NCBI GenBank assembly: GCA_017625535.1
Contig: JAGAKR010000016.1
Coordinates: 1 to 40,746, forward strand
Direction: 5' to 3'
Origin: Bacteroidales bacterium
GTDB lineage: Bacteria > Bacteroidota > Bacteroidia > Bacteroidales > UBA932
Length of the DNA: 40,746 bases
Part shown: positions 15,440 through 24,117 of the stretch, one piece after another
Position numbering within the stretch: position 1 is the first letter of the stretch
How the letters are laid out: each line of letters opens with the position of its first letter
The notes under the pieces: model-generated
Database searches by the model: none
What the model was told of the DNA's origin: nothing
Seen by the model: only the letters and a program-made list of their open reading frames with translations
Program-made: the position numbers and the translations under genes

Positions 15440-17164
15440 CTACATCAACAATATACCCTCACCCGAGCAATTCTGCGGAAGATTCTTTCTTATTATCTTT
15501 TTGGAAGAAGTCTTCCGGTACTCTGATAAAGGGAGTTCTACATACTCAATCCTTTTATAATCGGGAAGAAGGGCATTTATCCTCTCCATATCAGCCTCTA
15601 TGGCCCTGCGGTTTCCCCTCTCCTGTTCATCCTTTATAAATATGCCTGCACAGATTACGCTGCGTGAAACATTGCCCACCTTCAGTTCTGCCTGATAAAC
15701 TGCAATCTCATCTGCATACCCCATATTGGTTTCAATTACATTTTCTATCTCCTCCGGACACACATTCTTTCCATTCTCCAGCACTATGGTGTTCTTTTTC
15801 CTGCCCACCAGGAATATCCTCCCCTTTGAATCAATCCTTGCACTGTCTCCGGTATTGAAGAATCCCTCCTCATCAAACACAGCGGCAGTGGCTTCGGGAT
15901 CTTTATAATACTCCTTGAACACACTTTTACCCTTCACACACAAATCCCCTATGCCGTCCGCATCCGGCGATGCAATCTTCACCTGCAGGCCCGGGCAAGG
16001 TTTGCCCACGCTCAGATGCTCAGACAAAGTGTCTCCGTTTATGGAGATAAGCGGTCCGCATTCTGTAATGCCATAGCCGTTCTCCATACGCACACCAAGG
16101 TCATTCATCCCCTTTATCACAACCGGATTGAGCATTGAACCGCCGCATACAATCATATTCAGATTGCCCCCAAACGGTACAAACAGGTCTGCAAACATCT
16201 TATGGGTGCGGTCAATGCCTATCTTGCGGAGCATATTGCTCAGTTTTATTCCCTTCTGCAACTTCTCCTCCATGCCAGCCTTCTTTACCCCTGCCTGTAT
16301 ATTCCTGTAAAATGCATTGGCAATCATAGGGACAACTGTTATCAAGTGAGGCTTGAAAACCTTCATATTCTTCATAAGGTTGCGCATATTGCCGTTCACA
16401 TAGGTGAGCCTTCCGCTCCCTATACGGGTCATAATGTGGGTGTTTATCTCAGTTGCGTGATGCATTGGGAGCACACTCATGGAGGTGGTATCGCCGGCTG
16501 TCATAATGGAATCCATACAATTCACCATATTTGCAGCCAGATTGGCATTTGTAAGGACAACTCCCTTGTTGGCACCGGTTGTGCCGCTGGTAAAGAGAAT
16601 CTTTGCAGGGGCATCCAGATCCAGTTCCACATTCCTGTACTCCCCATCCAAAGTTTTCCCCTTCCCGACAATTTCCTCATAAGACGGGTACCCTGCAACT
16701 TTTCTGTCAAGTGTAATGATCTTCTTCAGGCGGGGACAGCACTGCTGCATCTGCTCCATAAGTTCCACCAGGTCTGCACCGCACAACACTGCATCCGCAT
16801 CACTCTTCTGCAGCAGGGTTGCCATAAGATTGTCGGGAGAATTCACATCTACCGGTACAACAACCCCCACTCCGCTGGAAATTGAAATGTCTGCAATCAC
16901 ATAGCGGCAGCAGTTCTCCGAAACAATGGCAATATGGGCACCTTTGAGCCCCTCTGCAACAAGCCCTTCACCCAGAGCCATCACTTCATTGTATATGTTT
17001 TGTGCCGTATATTCAACCATATTGTTCCCGGCATCAAGTTCTGCCAGGAGCACCTTCTGGGGAATCATTCTGTTTATCCTCCCAAGCATCTCCCTTATGC
17101 TGCGGTAATCCCCCTCCTTAAGGAGAAAATTCTTGTGGAATTCCCTCTCTGTCTTATATTTCAT
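15440..17164 (-). CDS. AMP-forming acyl-CoA/acyl-ACP ligase (ANL superfamily)
   Basis: A 574-residue adenylating enzyme. The core motifs are intact: P-loop-like ILFTSGTTGANKG (189-201), ENGYGITECGP (361-371), NTGDSARID (437-445), GRKKNTIVLENGKN (454-467) and the catalytic C-terminal lysine in KTSSKKIIRKNLP. The overall layout is that of fatty-acyl ligases rather than amino-acid A domains (inference; the pocket was not modelled). The ATG at 17164 is used because the longer frame (to 17281) would overlap the upstream gene by 100 nt. The gene follows the condensation-domain gene by 17 bp and precedes the carrier protein gene by 7 bp, suggesting loading of the carrier protein rather than CoA. Confidence 0.9.
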   Translation of the reverse strand: MKYKTEREFHKNFLLKEGDYRSIREMLGRINRMIPQKVLLAELDAGNNMVEYTAQNIYNEVMALGEGLVAEGLKGAHIAIVSENCCRYVIADISISSGVGVVVPVDVNSPDNLMATLLQKSDADAVLCGADLVELMEQMQQCCPRLKKIITLDRKVAGYPSYEEIVGKGKTLDGEYRNVELDLDAPAKILFTSGTTGANKGVVLTNANLAANMVNCMDSIMTAGDTTSMSVLPMHHATEINTHIMTRIGSGRLTYVNGNMRNLMKNMKVFKPHLITVVPMIANAFYRNIQAGVKKAGMEEKLQKGIKLSNMLRKIGIDRTHKMFADLFVPFGGNLNMIVCGGSMLNPVVIKGMNDLGVRMENGYGITECGPLISINGDTLSEHLSVGKPCPGLQVKIASPDADGIGDLCVKGKSVFKEYYKDPEATAAVFDEEGFFNTGDSARIDSKGRIFLVGRKKNTIVLENGKNVCPEEIENVIETNMGYADEIAVYQAELKVGNVSRSVICAGIFIKDEQERGNRRAIEADMERINALLPDYKRIEYVELPLSEYRKTSSKKIIRKNLPQNCSGEGILLM

Positions 17165-17181
17165 AATCTTGTCTCCAAATT

Positions 17182-18537
17182 TTAAAACAACTCCTCCAAT
17201 GCCTTGTGTGGAGAATCCAATACGCTTTCCACAACACGGATGTATGTATTCTGGAAATCTATCAACTGCTCTGCAGTGCACATTTTTGTCTGCACATCGT
17301 AAATTGCGTGTATCTCATTGCTGCGCAAATCGTGCATAAGGGCAATGTAGGCCGGCAAGGCCCCTTTGCCGTTGGAATGTATCTGCATTGTAACCCCCTC
17401 CGGCATCATTACAGGTATGAACGAGAATGAGAAGTTGGTTATCTGGCTCATCATTGAGTAGTTCCACAACTTGTGCTCAATATCCTGAATCTCAAGGTAA
17501 GAGAGTTTTGTATGCCTGTACAGTTCATTCTGGTCTTCAAAGAGTTCCGCAATGTTTTCGCTGAATGTCTTTTTATAATCCACTGTAGTGTACACGCTCA
17601 AACTCTGTACTTTTGTTCCGGCCGCCTTACGGTCTGCCACAGTTGCCCTGCAGTTGAGCAGTTCCAGAGGCAACTGGTACGGAGCCCTGTTGTTCCTCAA
17701 TGAACAGGAAATGGCACAAGTATAGAAAAAGAACGTGTTCATTGATATGCCGTTCTCATTGCACCACTCTTGAGCCCTCCCTGTAACACTTGCCGGAATT
17801 ACGAACTTGTACCCTTTTGTATCACATTTCACAAAGAAATAAGGCAATGCAAAAGCCCCTTTCTTCTTCAGTTTCATCCATCTGTCACTGGAAGTGCCGT
17901 GCACTCCGCAATACTCCGGATGCTGCTGATGACGCACATTATAGTAATCATTGAAAAACTCCCTGTCCTTTTCAAGGGCCTGGGCATTGTTCCTGTATTG
18001 TGTGTCTTTCTTGAGTATCTCTTCAAACTGTGCCGGTTCCGGTGGAAGAGGATCCCCTTTCAGAAGGGAATCATATACGTCAAAAAGGTCGTTCACCAAT
18101 ACACCTATACCGTATGAATCTGCAACCATATGGCTTATTTTAACAAAAATACGCTCCTGGCCGTCCGGCCCCGAAACAAATGCAACATTCAGGGTTTCAC
18201 CTTTTAGAATGGCAAGGGGTTTCCTGCGGAATTTGAGGATGAACTTCTCCAGTTGCCCGGATGTTCCAACCAGATGTTCAGGAATCTCACCCAAAGGGGC
18301 CTTATCCCTGAAATACTGCAGCATCTCCCCCTTTTCCTTTACAAACTTGAGCCTCAGGCAGTCATTCCTCTCCACAAGAAGGGCAAATGCCTTGCGCATC
18401 TGCACACGGTTGAATCCCTCCTCTACGGTAATGGAGAAAACAATGTTGGCCACACGCTTGAATAAAGAGAATTTTGTCTGGAGGTTTACTATATCCTGTG
18501 AGTAATTGAATCCGTATCTGACTGTTTCCATAATCAT
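17182..18537 (-). CDS. Stand-alone condensation-domain-like acyltransferase
   Basis: A 451-residue protein of the chloramphenicol acetyltransferase-like fold used by NRPS condensation domains and related acyltransferases. The active-site HHxxxDG motif appears as S135-H136-M-V-A-D140-S141 (ISHMVADSYG): the catalytic second His and the structural Asp remain, the first His and the Gly are replaced. The second half carries an N-terminal-like repeat and the region GISMNTFFFYTCAISCSL. There is no attached adenylation or carrier domain. Its ATG overlaps the stop of the exported TPR-like gene (ATGA), so the two are coupled. It could join the carrier-bound acyl group to an amine or alcohol; the product is unknown. 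Confidence 0.82.
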   Translation of the reverse strand: MIMETVRYGFNYSQDIVNLQTKFSLFKRVANIVFSITVEEGFNRVQMRKAFALLVERNDCLRLKFVKEKGEMLQYFRDKAPLGEIPEHLVGTSGQLEKFILKFRRKPLAILKGETLNVAFVSGPDGQERIFVKISHMVADSYGIGVLVNDLFDVYDSLLKGDPLPPEPAQFEEILKKDTQYRNNAQALEKDREFFNDYYNVRHQQHPEYCGVHGTSSDRWMKLKKKGAFALPYFFVKCDTKGYKFVIPASVTGRAQEWCNENGISMNTFFFYTCAISCSLRNNRAPYQLPLELLNCRATVADRKAAGTKVQSLSVYTTVDYKKTFSENIAELFEDQNELYRHTKLSYLEIQDIEHKLWNYSMMSQITNFSFSFIPVMMPEGVTMQIHSNGKGALPAYIALMHDLRSNEIHAIYDVQTKMCTAEQLIDFQNTYIRVVESVLDSPHKALEELF

Positions 18538-19382
18538 TGCTTCATTTTTCCAGAGAACTCTTCAAGTGCCTTGTAATCCTTTTTATCTACTGGGGTAAGG
18601 TCTTTGCTGGAGTTGTAGAGTCCTTTGGCATAACTTACAATCAGTGCCGCCTCCTCTTTGTCTGACATCTGCACAAACGGCTTTATGCTCCAAGGCATAT
18701 ATGTCTGCGCTCCGTCAAAATAGGAGTACTTCTGAATGTTTGAGTCGTGCTGTTTCTTGAACTCCACACCATTTTCAGCTGCAGCAGCCATACGCTTGCG
18801 GGCACTCCATCCCCTCTCATAAAGGATTTGTGCAAGATATGTGTATGTAGAGATTCTAAGTTCACCTGCAGGGATACATACCGCAGCCTTGCGGGCATAG
18901 TTTATTGCACTCTCCTTTGATTTGAACGGATGATGGTAATACAGTTCAGAAAGTGCCTGCCACGCCTCAGAGTACTCTGTGTTTCCAAAACGGTCCAATA
19001 TTGCAGTAAGGTCTTTTGTCATAACCGGCACAGCTGCAGCCTGGTCCATTATTGAATATGTCTGGCATTTGCGCCCCACATTTGCACAGTGCCACATATA
19101 GCACTCCTTGCTGCTTGAATCTTCCTCAAGCCCCTTTTCAGCCCATTCAATGCCCCTGTTGAAATGTTCCCTCTTCTCCTCTTTTGTCTGGGCCTGTTCT
19201 CCCATCATCAGGGATGCTCTGGCAAGACGCCAGCAGACTTCCGCCTTCTCCCTGCCCGGGAATGCAGTCTCAAGCATAACAACAAGTGTATCGTGATTGG
19301 CCTTGTAGTCACACTTATACCTGAAATCCCTGTCTACAGAGATAAAACTTATCAATATTGCCACTGCAAATAATAGCTTCAT
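18534..19382 (-). CDS. Exported TPR-like helical repeat protein
   Basis: A 282-residue protein starting MKLLFAVAILISFISV, a signal peptide or N-terminal anchor. The rest is alpha-helical with TPR-like pairs, for example EVCWRLARASLMMGEQ, HFNRGIEWAEKGLEED, YSEAWQALSELYYHHPFKSKESAINYARKA and RISTYTYLAQILYERG. The order W-R-L-A-R-A ... G-I-E-W-A-E-K-G-L resembles the RMD-type TPR family. It is the first gene of the leftward acyl ligase/carrier operon and overlaps the condensation-domain gene by 4 nt. A scaffold or acceptor on the far side of the membrane is a possibility; it may also link the pathway to the cell envelope. Confidence 0.78.
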   Translation of the reverse strand: MKLLFAVAILISFISVDRDFRYKCDYKANHDTLVVMLETAFPGREKAEVCWRLARASLMMGEQAQTKEEKREHFNRGIEWAEKGLEEDSSSKECYMWHCANVGRKCQTYSIMDQAAAVPVMTKDLTAILDRFGNTEYSEAWQALSELYYHHPFKSKESAINYARKAAVCIPAGELRISTYTYLAQILYERGWSARKRMAAAAENGVEFKKQHDSNIQKYSYFDGAQTYMPWSIKPFVQMSDKEEAALIVSYAKGLYNSSKDLTPVDKKDYKALEEFSGKMKQ

Positions 19383-19398
19383 AAGTCCAATTTTAGGT

Positions 19399-19415
19399 AA
19401 AAGTAGTTACTTTTG
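19399..19415. promoter_or_regulatory. Palindromic divergent promoter region
   Basis: AAAAGTA-GT-TACTTTT (19399-19414) contains back-to-back -7 elements: TACTTTTG on the plus strand (19408-19415) and TACTTTTA on the minus strand. Direct GTCCAA words at 19386, 19416 and 19434 flank it and could be a regulator site. It serves the M28 gene to the right and the TPR/condensation operon to the left. Confidence 0.5.
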
Positions 19416-19444
19416 TCCAAAATACTAATATGTGTCCAAAAATT

Positions 19445-20989
19445 ATGAAAAAAATCACTTTAGTAATTGCAGCAATCGCAGTTTCGGTTTCTGCAATGTT
19501 TGCCCAGACACGCTTGTCTGATGAGACTGCCTACAAAGTGAAGGCAGAGGGCTTTTCAAACTCACAGATTGAGCAGATTGCACAGTTCATGACAGATGAA
19601 CTTGGTCCGCGCCTTGCCGCTTCCCAGATGAAAGTGAGGTCTGAGCAGATGGTAGTTGAAAAACTTAAGGAAATGGGATTCCAGAATGCAAGGATAGAGT
19701 TTGCTTACGATTTCCCTAAAGGAGGCTGGGACAACCAGATGAACTATGTGGCAATGACAGCCCCTTATTACTGCAGTTTTGCTGCAAACCCAAAAGCCTG
19801 GAGCGGAAGTACAGACGGACTTGTAAAAGGTGAGTGTGTTGTACTTGAAGCAAACACAAAAGAGGATCTTGAAAAATATAAAGGCAAACTTGCCGGCAAG
19901 ATTGTTCTTATGCCTGCAACCCAGACATACGAGATGAGCTTTGAGCCACTTGCAACCAGATATACCCAGGAGCAGTTGGATGAAATGGAGAAAGATCCGC
20001 GTCCAAGGGCAATGAGACGCAGGATAAGCGGCGGCAACTGGCTTGCAGCAAGAGAATTGCAGCAGGCAATGGCACAGATGCTCAAAGACGAGAAAGTTCT
20101 TGCAGTAGTAAGCGGTGGCGGCACATTCAATGTACCTTCTTCACGCGGTGTACAGTACAAGGTGGGCGATCCTGAGCCTACACCAGAGATTGTACTCCCA
20201 ATAGAGGACCACGGCCGTATGGCAAGAATGATTGCAAACGGTACAAAAGTGGAGATGGAACTGAACATTAAGAATGTCTTCACCAACAACCAGAAGATAA
20301 ACAACGTAGTTGCCGAGATTCCGGGTACAGACCCTAAACTCAAGAATGAAGTTATCCTCCTTGGTGCACACCTCGACTCTTGGCACGGCGGTACAGGCGG
20401 AGCAGACAACGCATCAGGCTGTATTGTTATGATGGAGGCATTGCGCATAATCAAAGAGATGGGCATCCAGCCTAAACGTACCATCAGAATTGCCCTTTGG
20501 GGCGGTGAGGAGCAGGGCCTTTACGGCTCAAGAGGCTATGCAGAGAACTACCTGTTCGATTCAAAGAAAGGCAAAGTGCTTCCTGGTTATGAGAACTTTG
20601 CACTTTACCTGAATATGGACAACGGTTCAGGCCGTTTCCGCGGAATCTACCTTGAGGAGAATGATATGGCTGTTCCATTCTTCAAAACCTGGATGGAGCC
20701 TATTGAGTCACTCGGTTTCACAACCCTTACACTCCGCAAGACCAGCGGTACAGACCACTTGTCATTCACCCGCTTTGGCCTTCCTGCATACCAGTTCATC
20801 CAGGATGAACTTGAGTACGACCGCACTTACCACACTGTAATGGATACCTTTGAGCGTCTTTCACTTTCAGACCTCCAGGTAGATGCAGTAATGGTTGCAT
20901 GGCTTGCCCTCAACGCAGCAATGGATTCAGAGAGAATCCCTGTACTCCCAGGCTACCCTGAGAAAGCAAAACAGCAGCAAAGAAGATAA
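19445..20989 (+). CDS. Exported M28-family aminopeptidase with PA-like insert
   Basis: A 514-residue zinc peptidase with signal peptide MKKITLVIAAIAVSVSAMFAQ. Residues about 125-270 hold a protease-associated-like region (KGKLAGKIVLMPA, LAVVSGGG). The M28 domain follows with all zinc ligands: GAHLDSWHGGTGGADNASG (His and bridging Asp), WGGEEQGLYGS (Glu-Glu), LNMDNGSG (Asp) and YHTVMDT (final His). Family members act as aminopeptidases or carboxypeptidases. The start at 19445 is preferred to the ATG at 19430, which lies only about 8 nt after the predicted transcription start and would put MCPKI before the signal. A terminator built from two TCGGGAA words follows. Confidence 0.92.
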   Translation: MKKITLVIAAIAVSVSAMFAQTRLSDETAYKVKAEGFSNSQIEQIAQFMTDELGPRLAASQMKVRSEQMVVEKLKEMGFQNARIEFAYDFPKGGWDNQMNYVAMTAPYYCSFAANPKAWSGSTDGLVKGECVVLEANTKEDLEKYKGKLAGKIVLMPATQTYEMSFEPLATRYTQEQLDEMEKDPRPRAMRRRISGGNWLAARELQQAMAQMLKDEKVLAVVSGGGTFNVPSSRGVQYKVGDPEPTPEIVLPIEDHGRMARMIANGTKVEMELNIKNVFTNNQKINNVVAEIPGTDPKLKNEVILLGAHLDSWHGGTGGADNASGCIVMMEALRIIKEMGIQPKRTIRIALWGGEEQGLYGSRGYAENYLFDSKKGKVLPGYENFALYLNMDNGSGRFRGIYLEENDMAVPFFKTWMEPIESLGFTTLTLRKTSGTDHLSFTRFGLPAYQFIQDELEYDRTYHTVMDTFERLSLSDLQVDAVMVAWLALNAAMDSERIPVLPGYPEKAKQQQRR

Positions 20990-21014
20990 TCCCCACAAGG
21001 GGCGGAAAAATGAG

Positions 21015-21052
21015 ACTGTCGGGAAAAAAATTTTCTTCCCGACAGTTTTTTG
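21015..21052. terminator. Terminator whose arms are GTCGGGAA words
   Basis: ACTGTCGGGAA (21015-21025) pairs with TTCCCGACAGT (21036-21046) and is followed by TTTTTG. It separates convergent M28 and nhaC-type genes. Both arms carry the over-represented word described in the findings. Confidence 0.85.
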
Positions 21053-21053
21053 T

Positions 21054-22358
21054 TTAAACCACCTCTTTCCTCTGGGTAAGGAACTGCCACAGCGGCACAA
21101 GGAAAAGGTATAATGCAAAGCAGATTGATGCGGCAGGGGCACCTACAGAGGTAAGGGGCACTCCACTTGCTATGGACCACGGAATCATTGGGGCAATGAG
21201 TACCACACTGTTCTCCAGGAAAATGGCAAACTTTTGCCGGTTTGGAACAATATGTGTGCACAACTGCTCTGCAAGCATTATGGCAAGTGTCTGGTTACAG
21301 GAAATTGCACCGGAAATCACCGAAATCAGGGCCACAGTACCGAATGTGGTGCATTTGGAAACAAGTTTCTCTATAATCCCCTTTACAGAATCAAGCAGTC
21401 CGGTTTTCTGGAAAATGCCGGAATACGATGCTGAAATGCATACAATGCCGGCCACTTTGAGCATAGAGACCACTCCCCCGCCGTTGAGCATTGCCGCTAT
21501 CTCCACATTGGAGGAACTGTACCCCGTAACTGCGCAAACAAACATATCCTTAAAAGGAATCCCCTGATACACAACCGCAACAACCGATGCGGCAATAATG
21601 CTTGCCACCATTGTCCACCTTACACTCACCCTTGCCAGGGCAAAAGCCAGAATTACAATTGCAGGAACCACAGCAACTGCCCCAAGCCTGAACTCAGTTG
21701 CAAAAAGAGCCCCCACATCAGGTATGCCTGCATTGGCAGAAGCATCACCCTGCAGGAACCAGCCAATCACAGCATAAATTGCAACTGCACACAATGAAGG
21801 TACCATTGCACTCTTTATCATAATCTTTATGTTGGTATAAAGGTTTGTACCTGTAACCTCAGAAACCAGCAGGGCACTTGTAGACACAGGCGAGCATCTG
21901 TCCCCCCAGAATACTCCCGACAGAATTGCCCCTCCCATAATCACAGGATCCAGCCCCAGTGCCAGCCCCATTGTCATACAGATTGAACCCATAGTTGCCG
22001 CAGTGCCGAATGCAGTTCCGGTGAGGAACGAAAGGAGGCAATTGAGCAGAAAAGTCATTACAAGAAAAACTGAAGGATGTATAAGGGTGCTGGCATACGC
22101 CACAATTGCAGGGATGGTGCCACCCTGCCTCCATAATGCAGTAAGTATTCCAATGAGTATGAAAGTAATTATTACGTTCCTTGCTGTCCTTATCCCCTCA
22201 ACAGACATCTTTACGAGTTCTTTTACAGAAAATCCGCGTGAGAGTGAATATGCGGCAAAGAGGATATATCCCATAAGGAGGGCATAGAGGACAGATATGC
22301 CGGCTACAACACATACGAGCAGTATGGCAACAAAACCAAGGAGCACTGCAAAATTCAT
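21054..22358 (-). CDS. NhaC-family Na+/H+ antiporter-like transporter
   Basis: A 434-residue integral membrane protein with about eleven hydrophobic segments. The family motif GVFWGDRCSPVSTSALLVSEVTG is present (NhaC proteins carry GDKxSPLSDTT-like sequence), as is LLSFLTGTAFGTAATMG in an earlier helix pair and, towards the end, GAISCNQTLAIMLAEQLC. NhaC proteins exchange Na+ for H+; close relatives move malate/lactate or amino acids (for example MleN), so the substrate is open. It is monocistronic, convergent with the M28 gene and divergent from the FNT gene, 91 bp apart. Confidence 0.88.
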   Translation of the reverse strand: MNFAVLLGFVAILLVCVVAGISVLYALLMGYILFAAYSLSRGFSVKELVKMSVEGIRTARNVIITFILIGILTALWRQGGTIPAIVAYASTLIHPSVFLVMTFLLNCLLSFLTGTAFGTAATMGSICMTMGLALGLDPVIMGGAILSGVFWGDRCSPVSTSALLVSEVTGTNLYTNIKIMIKSAMVPSLCAVAIYAVIGWFLQGDASANAGIPDVGALFATEFRLGAVAVVPAIVILAFALARVSVRWTMVASIIAASVVAVVYQGIPFKDMFVCAVTGYSSSNVEIAAMLNGGGVVSMLKVAGIVCISASYSGIFQKTGLLDSVKGIIEKLVSKCTTFGTVALISVISGAISCNQTLAIMLAEQLCTHIVPNRQKFAIFLENSVVLIAPMIPWSIASGVPLTSVGAPAASICFALYLFLVPLWQFLTQRKEVV

Positions 22359-22394
22359 AATATGGGATTATTTATGCCGTTACAGACAATTTCA

Positions 22395-22426
22395 TTGGCA
22401 AAAATATGAATTATACTTTAACTTTG
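22395..22426 (+). promoter_or_regulatory. Promoter of the FNT gene
   Basis: TTG (22395-22397), 21 nt, then TAACTTTG (22419-22426), an exact -7 element. The start near 22433 excludes the upstream frame and supports the ATG at 22450. Confidence 0.65.
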
Positions 22427-22449
22427 CTCAAGAACATAAATCATTTGCA

Positions 22450-23046
22450 ATGAAAAACTTTCTATCAATGTCTGTATTTGCCGGTCTGCTCATAGGAACC
22501 GGAGGTCTGGTATATCTGCGTGTGGGCGGTATCCCCGGCGCTGTGCTCTTTGCATTCGGCCTGCTGAGTGTGGTTATGTGCAAGGCCCAACTGTATACAG
22601 GAAAATCGGGGTTCCTCCCCTACAGGGAGTTCCCAAAACTGATTCTGATGCTCGCCGGCAATGCTGTGGGCTGCCTCATTGCAGCAGCAATTACCCAATA
22701 TGTTGCAAGTGACGCCGTTATCGGGAATTTGTCGGGAATAATGGCTGCAAGGGAAAAGGCATCCTGGATTGGGCTGCTGGTAACTTCTGCAGGTACAGGT
22801 ATGATTATGACTCTGGCGGTATATGGGGCCAGGAAGGGGCATTACCTCCCTCTGCTGTTTGGTGTGCCGGTATTCATCCTCTGCGGACTCCCCCACTGTG
22901 TTGCTGATGCCTATTACTATTCGGTTGCCGCATTGCAGGGGCAATGGGAATGGTGGATTCTGTGGGCCTGGCTATGGGCAATACTGGGCAATTACATAGG
23001 GTGCAACCTTCCACGCTGGTTTATGGGAAAAGAGTTTGAAAACTAA
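22450..23046 (+). CDS. Formate/nitrite transporter (FNT) family channel
   Basis: A 198-residue membrane protein, shorter than typical FNT proteins (about 270). It has about six hydrophobic segments. VVMCKAQLYTGKSG and ILCGLPHCVADAYYYS correspond to the two conserved re-entrant regions of the family (K-x-Q-L-x-T and H-x-x-A-D; the second contains the central His of the pore). FNT channels pass small monovalent anions such as formate, nitrite, hydrosulfide or lactate. The frame extends 51 codons upstream, but the promoter and protein start support 22450. It is followed after 13 bp by the phosphoesterase gene, possibly in the same transcript. Confidence 0.82.
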   Translation: MKNFLSMSVFAGLLIGTGGLVYLRVGGIPGAVLFAFGLLSVVMCKAQLYTGKSGFLPYREFPKLILMLAGNAVGCLIAAAITQYVASDAVIGNLSGIMAAREKASWIGLLVTSAGTGMIMTLAVYGARKGHYLPLLFGVPVFILCGLPHCVADAYYYSVAALQGQWEWWILWAWLWAILGNYIGCNLPRWFMGKEFEN

Positions 23047-23059
23047 CACTATACAGCAC

Positions 23060-24052
23060 ATGAAAACATTAAGGACATTTCTTGCGGTGCTGCTCTGCAC
23101 AACGGCAGCATTCGTATACGCACAAGAAAAACCTCTAAAATTCAACAAAGACGGCAAATTCAAGATAGTTCAGTTTACGGATACCCATTGGATTGCCAGG
23201 GATCCGAGGTCAGATATTGCCGGAGAGAGGATGAACCAGATTCTTGATGAGGAAAAACCGGATCTTGTAGTATATACCGGAGACATAATTTACGGCGGTA
23301 TTGCTGAAGATGGAATGAAAAAGGCTTTTGAACCTGCTATTTCCAGAGGGATACCATTTGCGGCAACTTTCGGCAATCACGATGATGAGCATAATCTCAA
23401 CCGCAAGGAACTTTATGAATTCATCAAAGATATGCCCGGGAACCTTACCTCCACAACAGAGGGGATAAAAGGTGTTACAAACTACATCCTTACAGTAAAA
23501 GGCTCGCAGGATGACAAGGATGCTGCAGTACTGTATATGTTTGACAGCAATGCATACTCTACAAATAAAAAAGTAAAAGGGTACGGCTGGATAGGACACG
23601 ACCAGATACAATGGTATATAGAGAACAGCCGGAGGTTCAAGGCTGAGAATGGCGGAGATACATTAAATTCACTTGCATTTTTCCATATTCCACTGCCGGA
23701 GTATGACTATGCTGTAAAAGAGGGGAATGTATTTATGTATGGAATACGTATGGAAGGGGTCAGCAGCCCAGATGTAAATACAGGCCTGTTTACAGCAATG
23801 CTTGAGCAGGGTGATATTATTGGAACATTTGTAGGGCATGAGCATGTAAATGATTTTGCTGTTCTATGGAAAGGGATTATGCTTTGCTACGGCCGATATA
23901 CAGGTGGAAGCACTGTATACCACGGAATTCCGGGTGGAAACGGTGCCCGTATAATTGAGCTTACAGAGGGGGTTCGTGGGTTCCGCAGCTGGATAAGGAT
24001 AAAGGATGGGGTAATAAATGATTTCACCTACCCTTCCGAACTTATAAAATAA
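23060..24052 (+). CDS. Exported calcineurin-like metallophosphoesterase
   Basis: A 330-residue phosphoesterase with signal peptide (MKTLRTFLAVLL...FVYAQ). The two-metal site motifs appear in order: QFTDTHW (Asp and His), VYTGDIIYGG (bridging Asp), FGNHDDE (Asn-His), FFHIPLPEY (His) and VGHEHVND (His-x-His). This is the purple-acid-phosphatase/PhoD-like arrangement of Bacteroidetes exported phosphoesterases (Dcr2-like). The natural phosphoester is unknown; phosphate scavenging or sugar-phosphate hydrolysis would be usual. The ATG at 23060 is chosen over 23036, which lies within the preceding gene and lacks a signal at its start. Confidence 0.88.
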   Translation: MKTLRTFLAVLLCTTAAFVYAQEKPLKFNKDGKFKIVQFTDTHWIARDPRSDIAGERMNQILDEEKPDLVVYTGDIIYGGIAEDGMKKAFEPAISRGIPFAATFGNHDDEHNLNRKELYEFIKDMPGNLTSTTEGIKGVTNYILTVKGSQDDKDAAVLYMFDSNAYSTNKKVKGYGWIGHDQIQWYIENSRRFKAENGGDTLNSLAFFHIPLPEYDYAVKEGNVFMYGIRMEGVSSPDVNTGLFTAMLEQGDIIGTFVGHEHVNDFAVLWKGIMLCYGRYTGGSTVYHGIPGGNGARIIELTEGVRGFRSWIRIKDGVINDFTYPSELIK

Positions 24053-24057
24053 ATGTA

Positions 24058-24091
24058 AAAAGGAGTCTTTGCATAAAGACTCCTTTTCTTT
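24058..24091. terminator. Terminator after the phosphoesterase gene
   Basis: AAAAGGAGTCTTT (24058-24070) pairs perfectly with AAAGACTCCTTTT (24075-24087), loop GCAT. It is near-symmetrical, so it can also serve the convergent superoxide reductase gene. Confidence 0.85.
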
Positions 24092-24117
24092 TATATCCAA
24101 CTAACCTGTATTATCTC

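Noticed and set aside
16202-16885. Rightward 227-codon frame
   Set aside because: Antisense to the acyl ligase, whose motifs are all present on the minus strand.
17165-17281. Longer start for the acyl ligase
   Set aside because: It would overlap the condensation-domain gene by 100 nt and gives no conserved sequence.
22297-22449. Longer start for the FNT gene
   Set aside because: A strong promoter with exact -7 element lies at 22395-22426, inside that extension.
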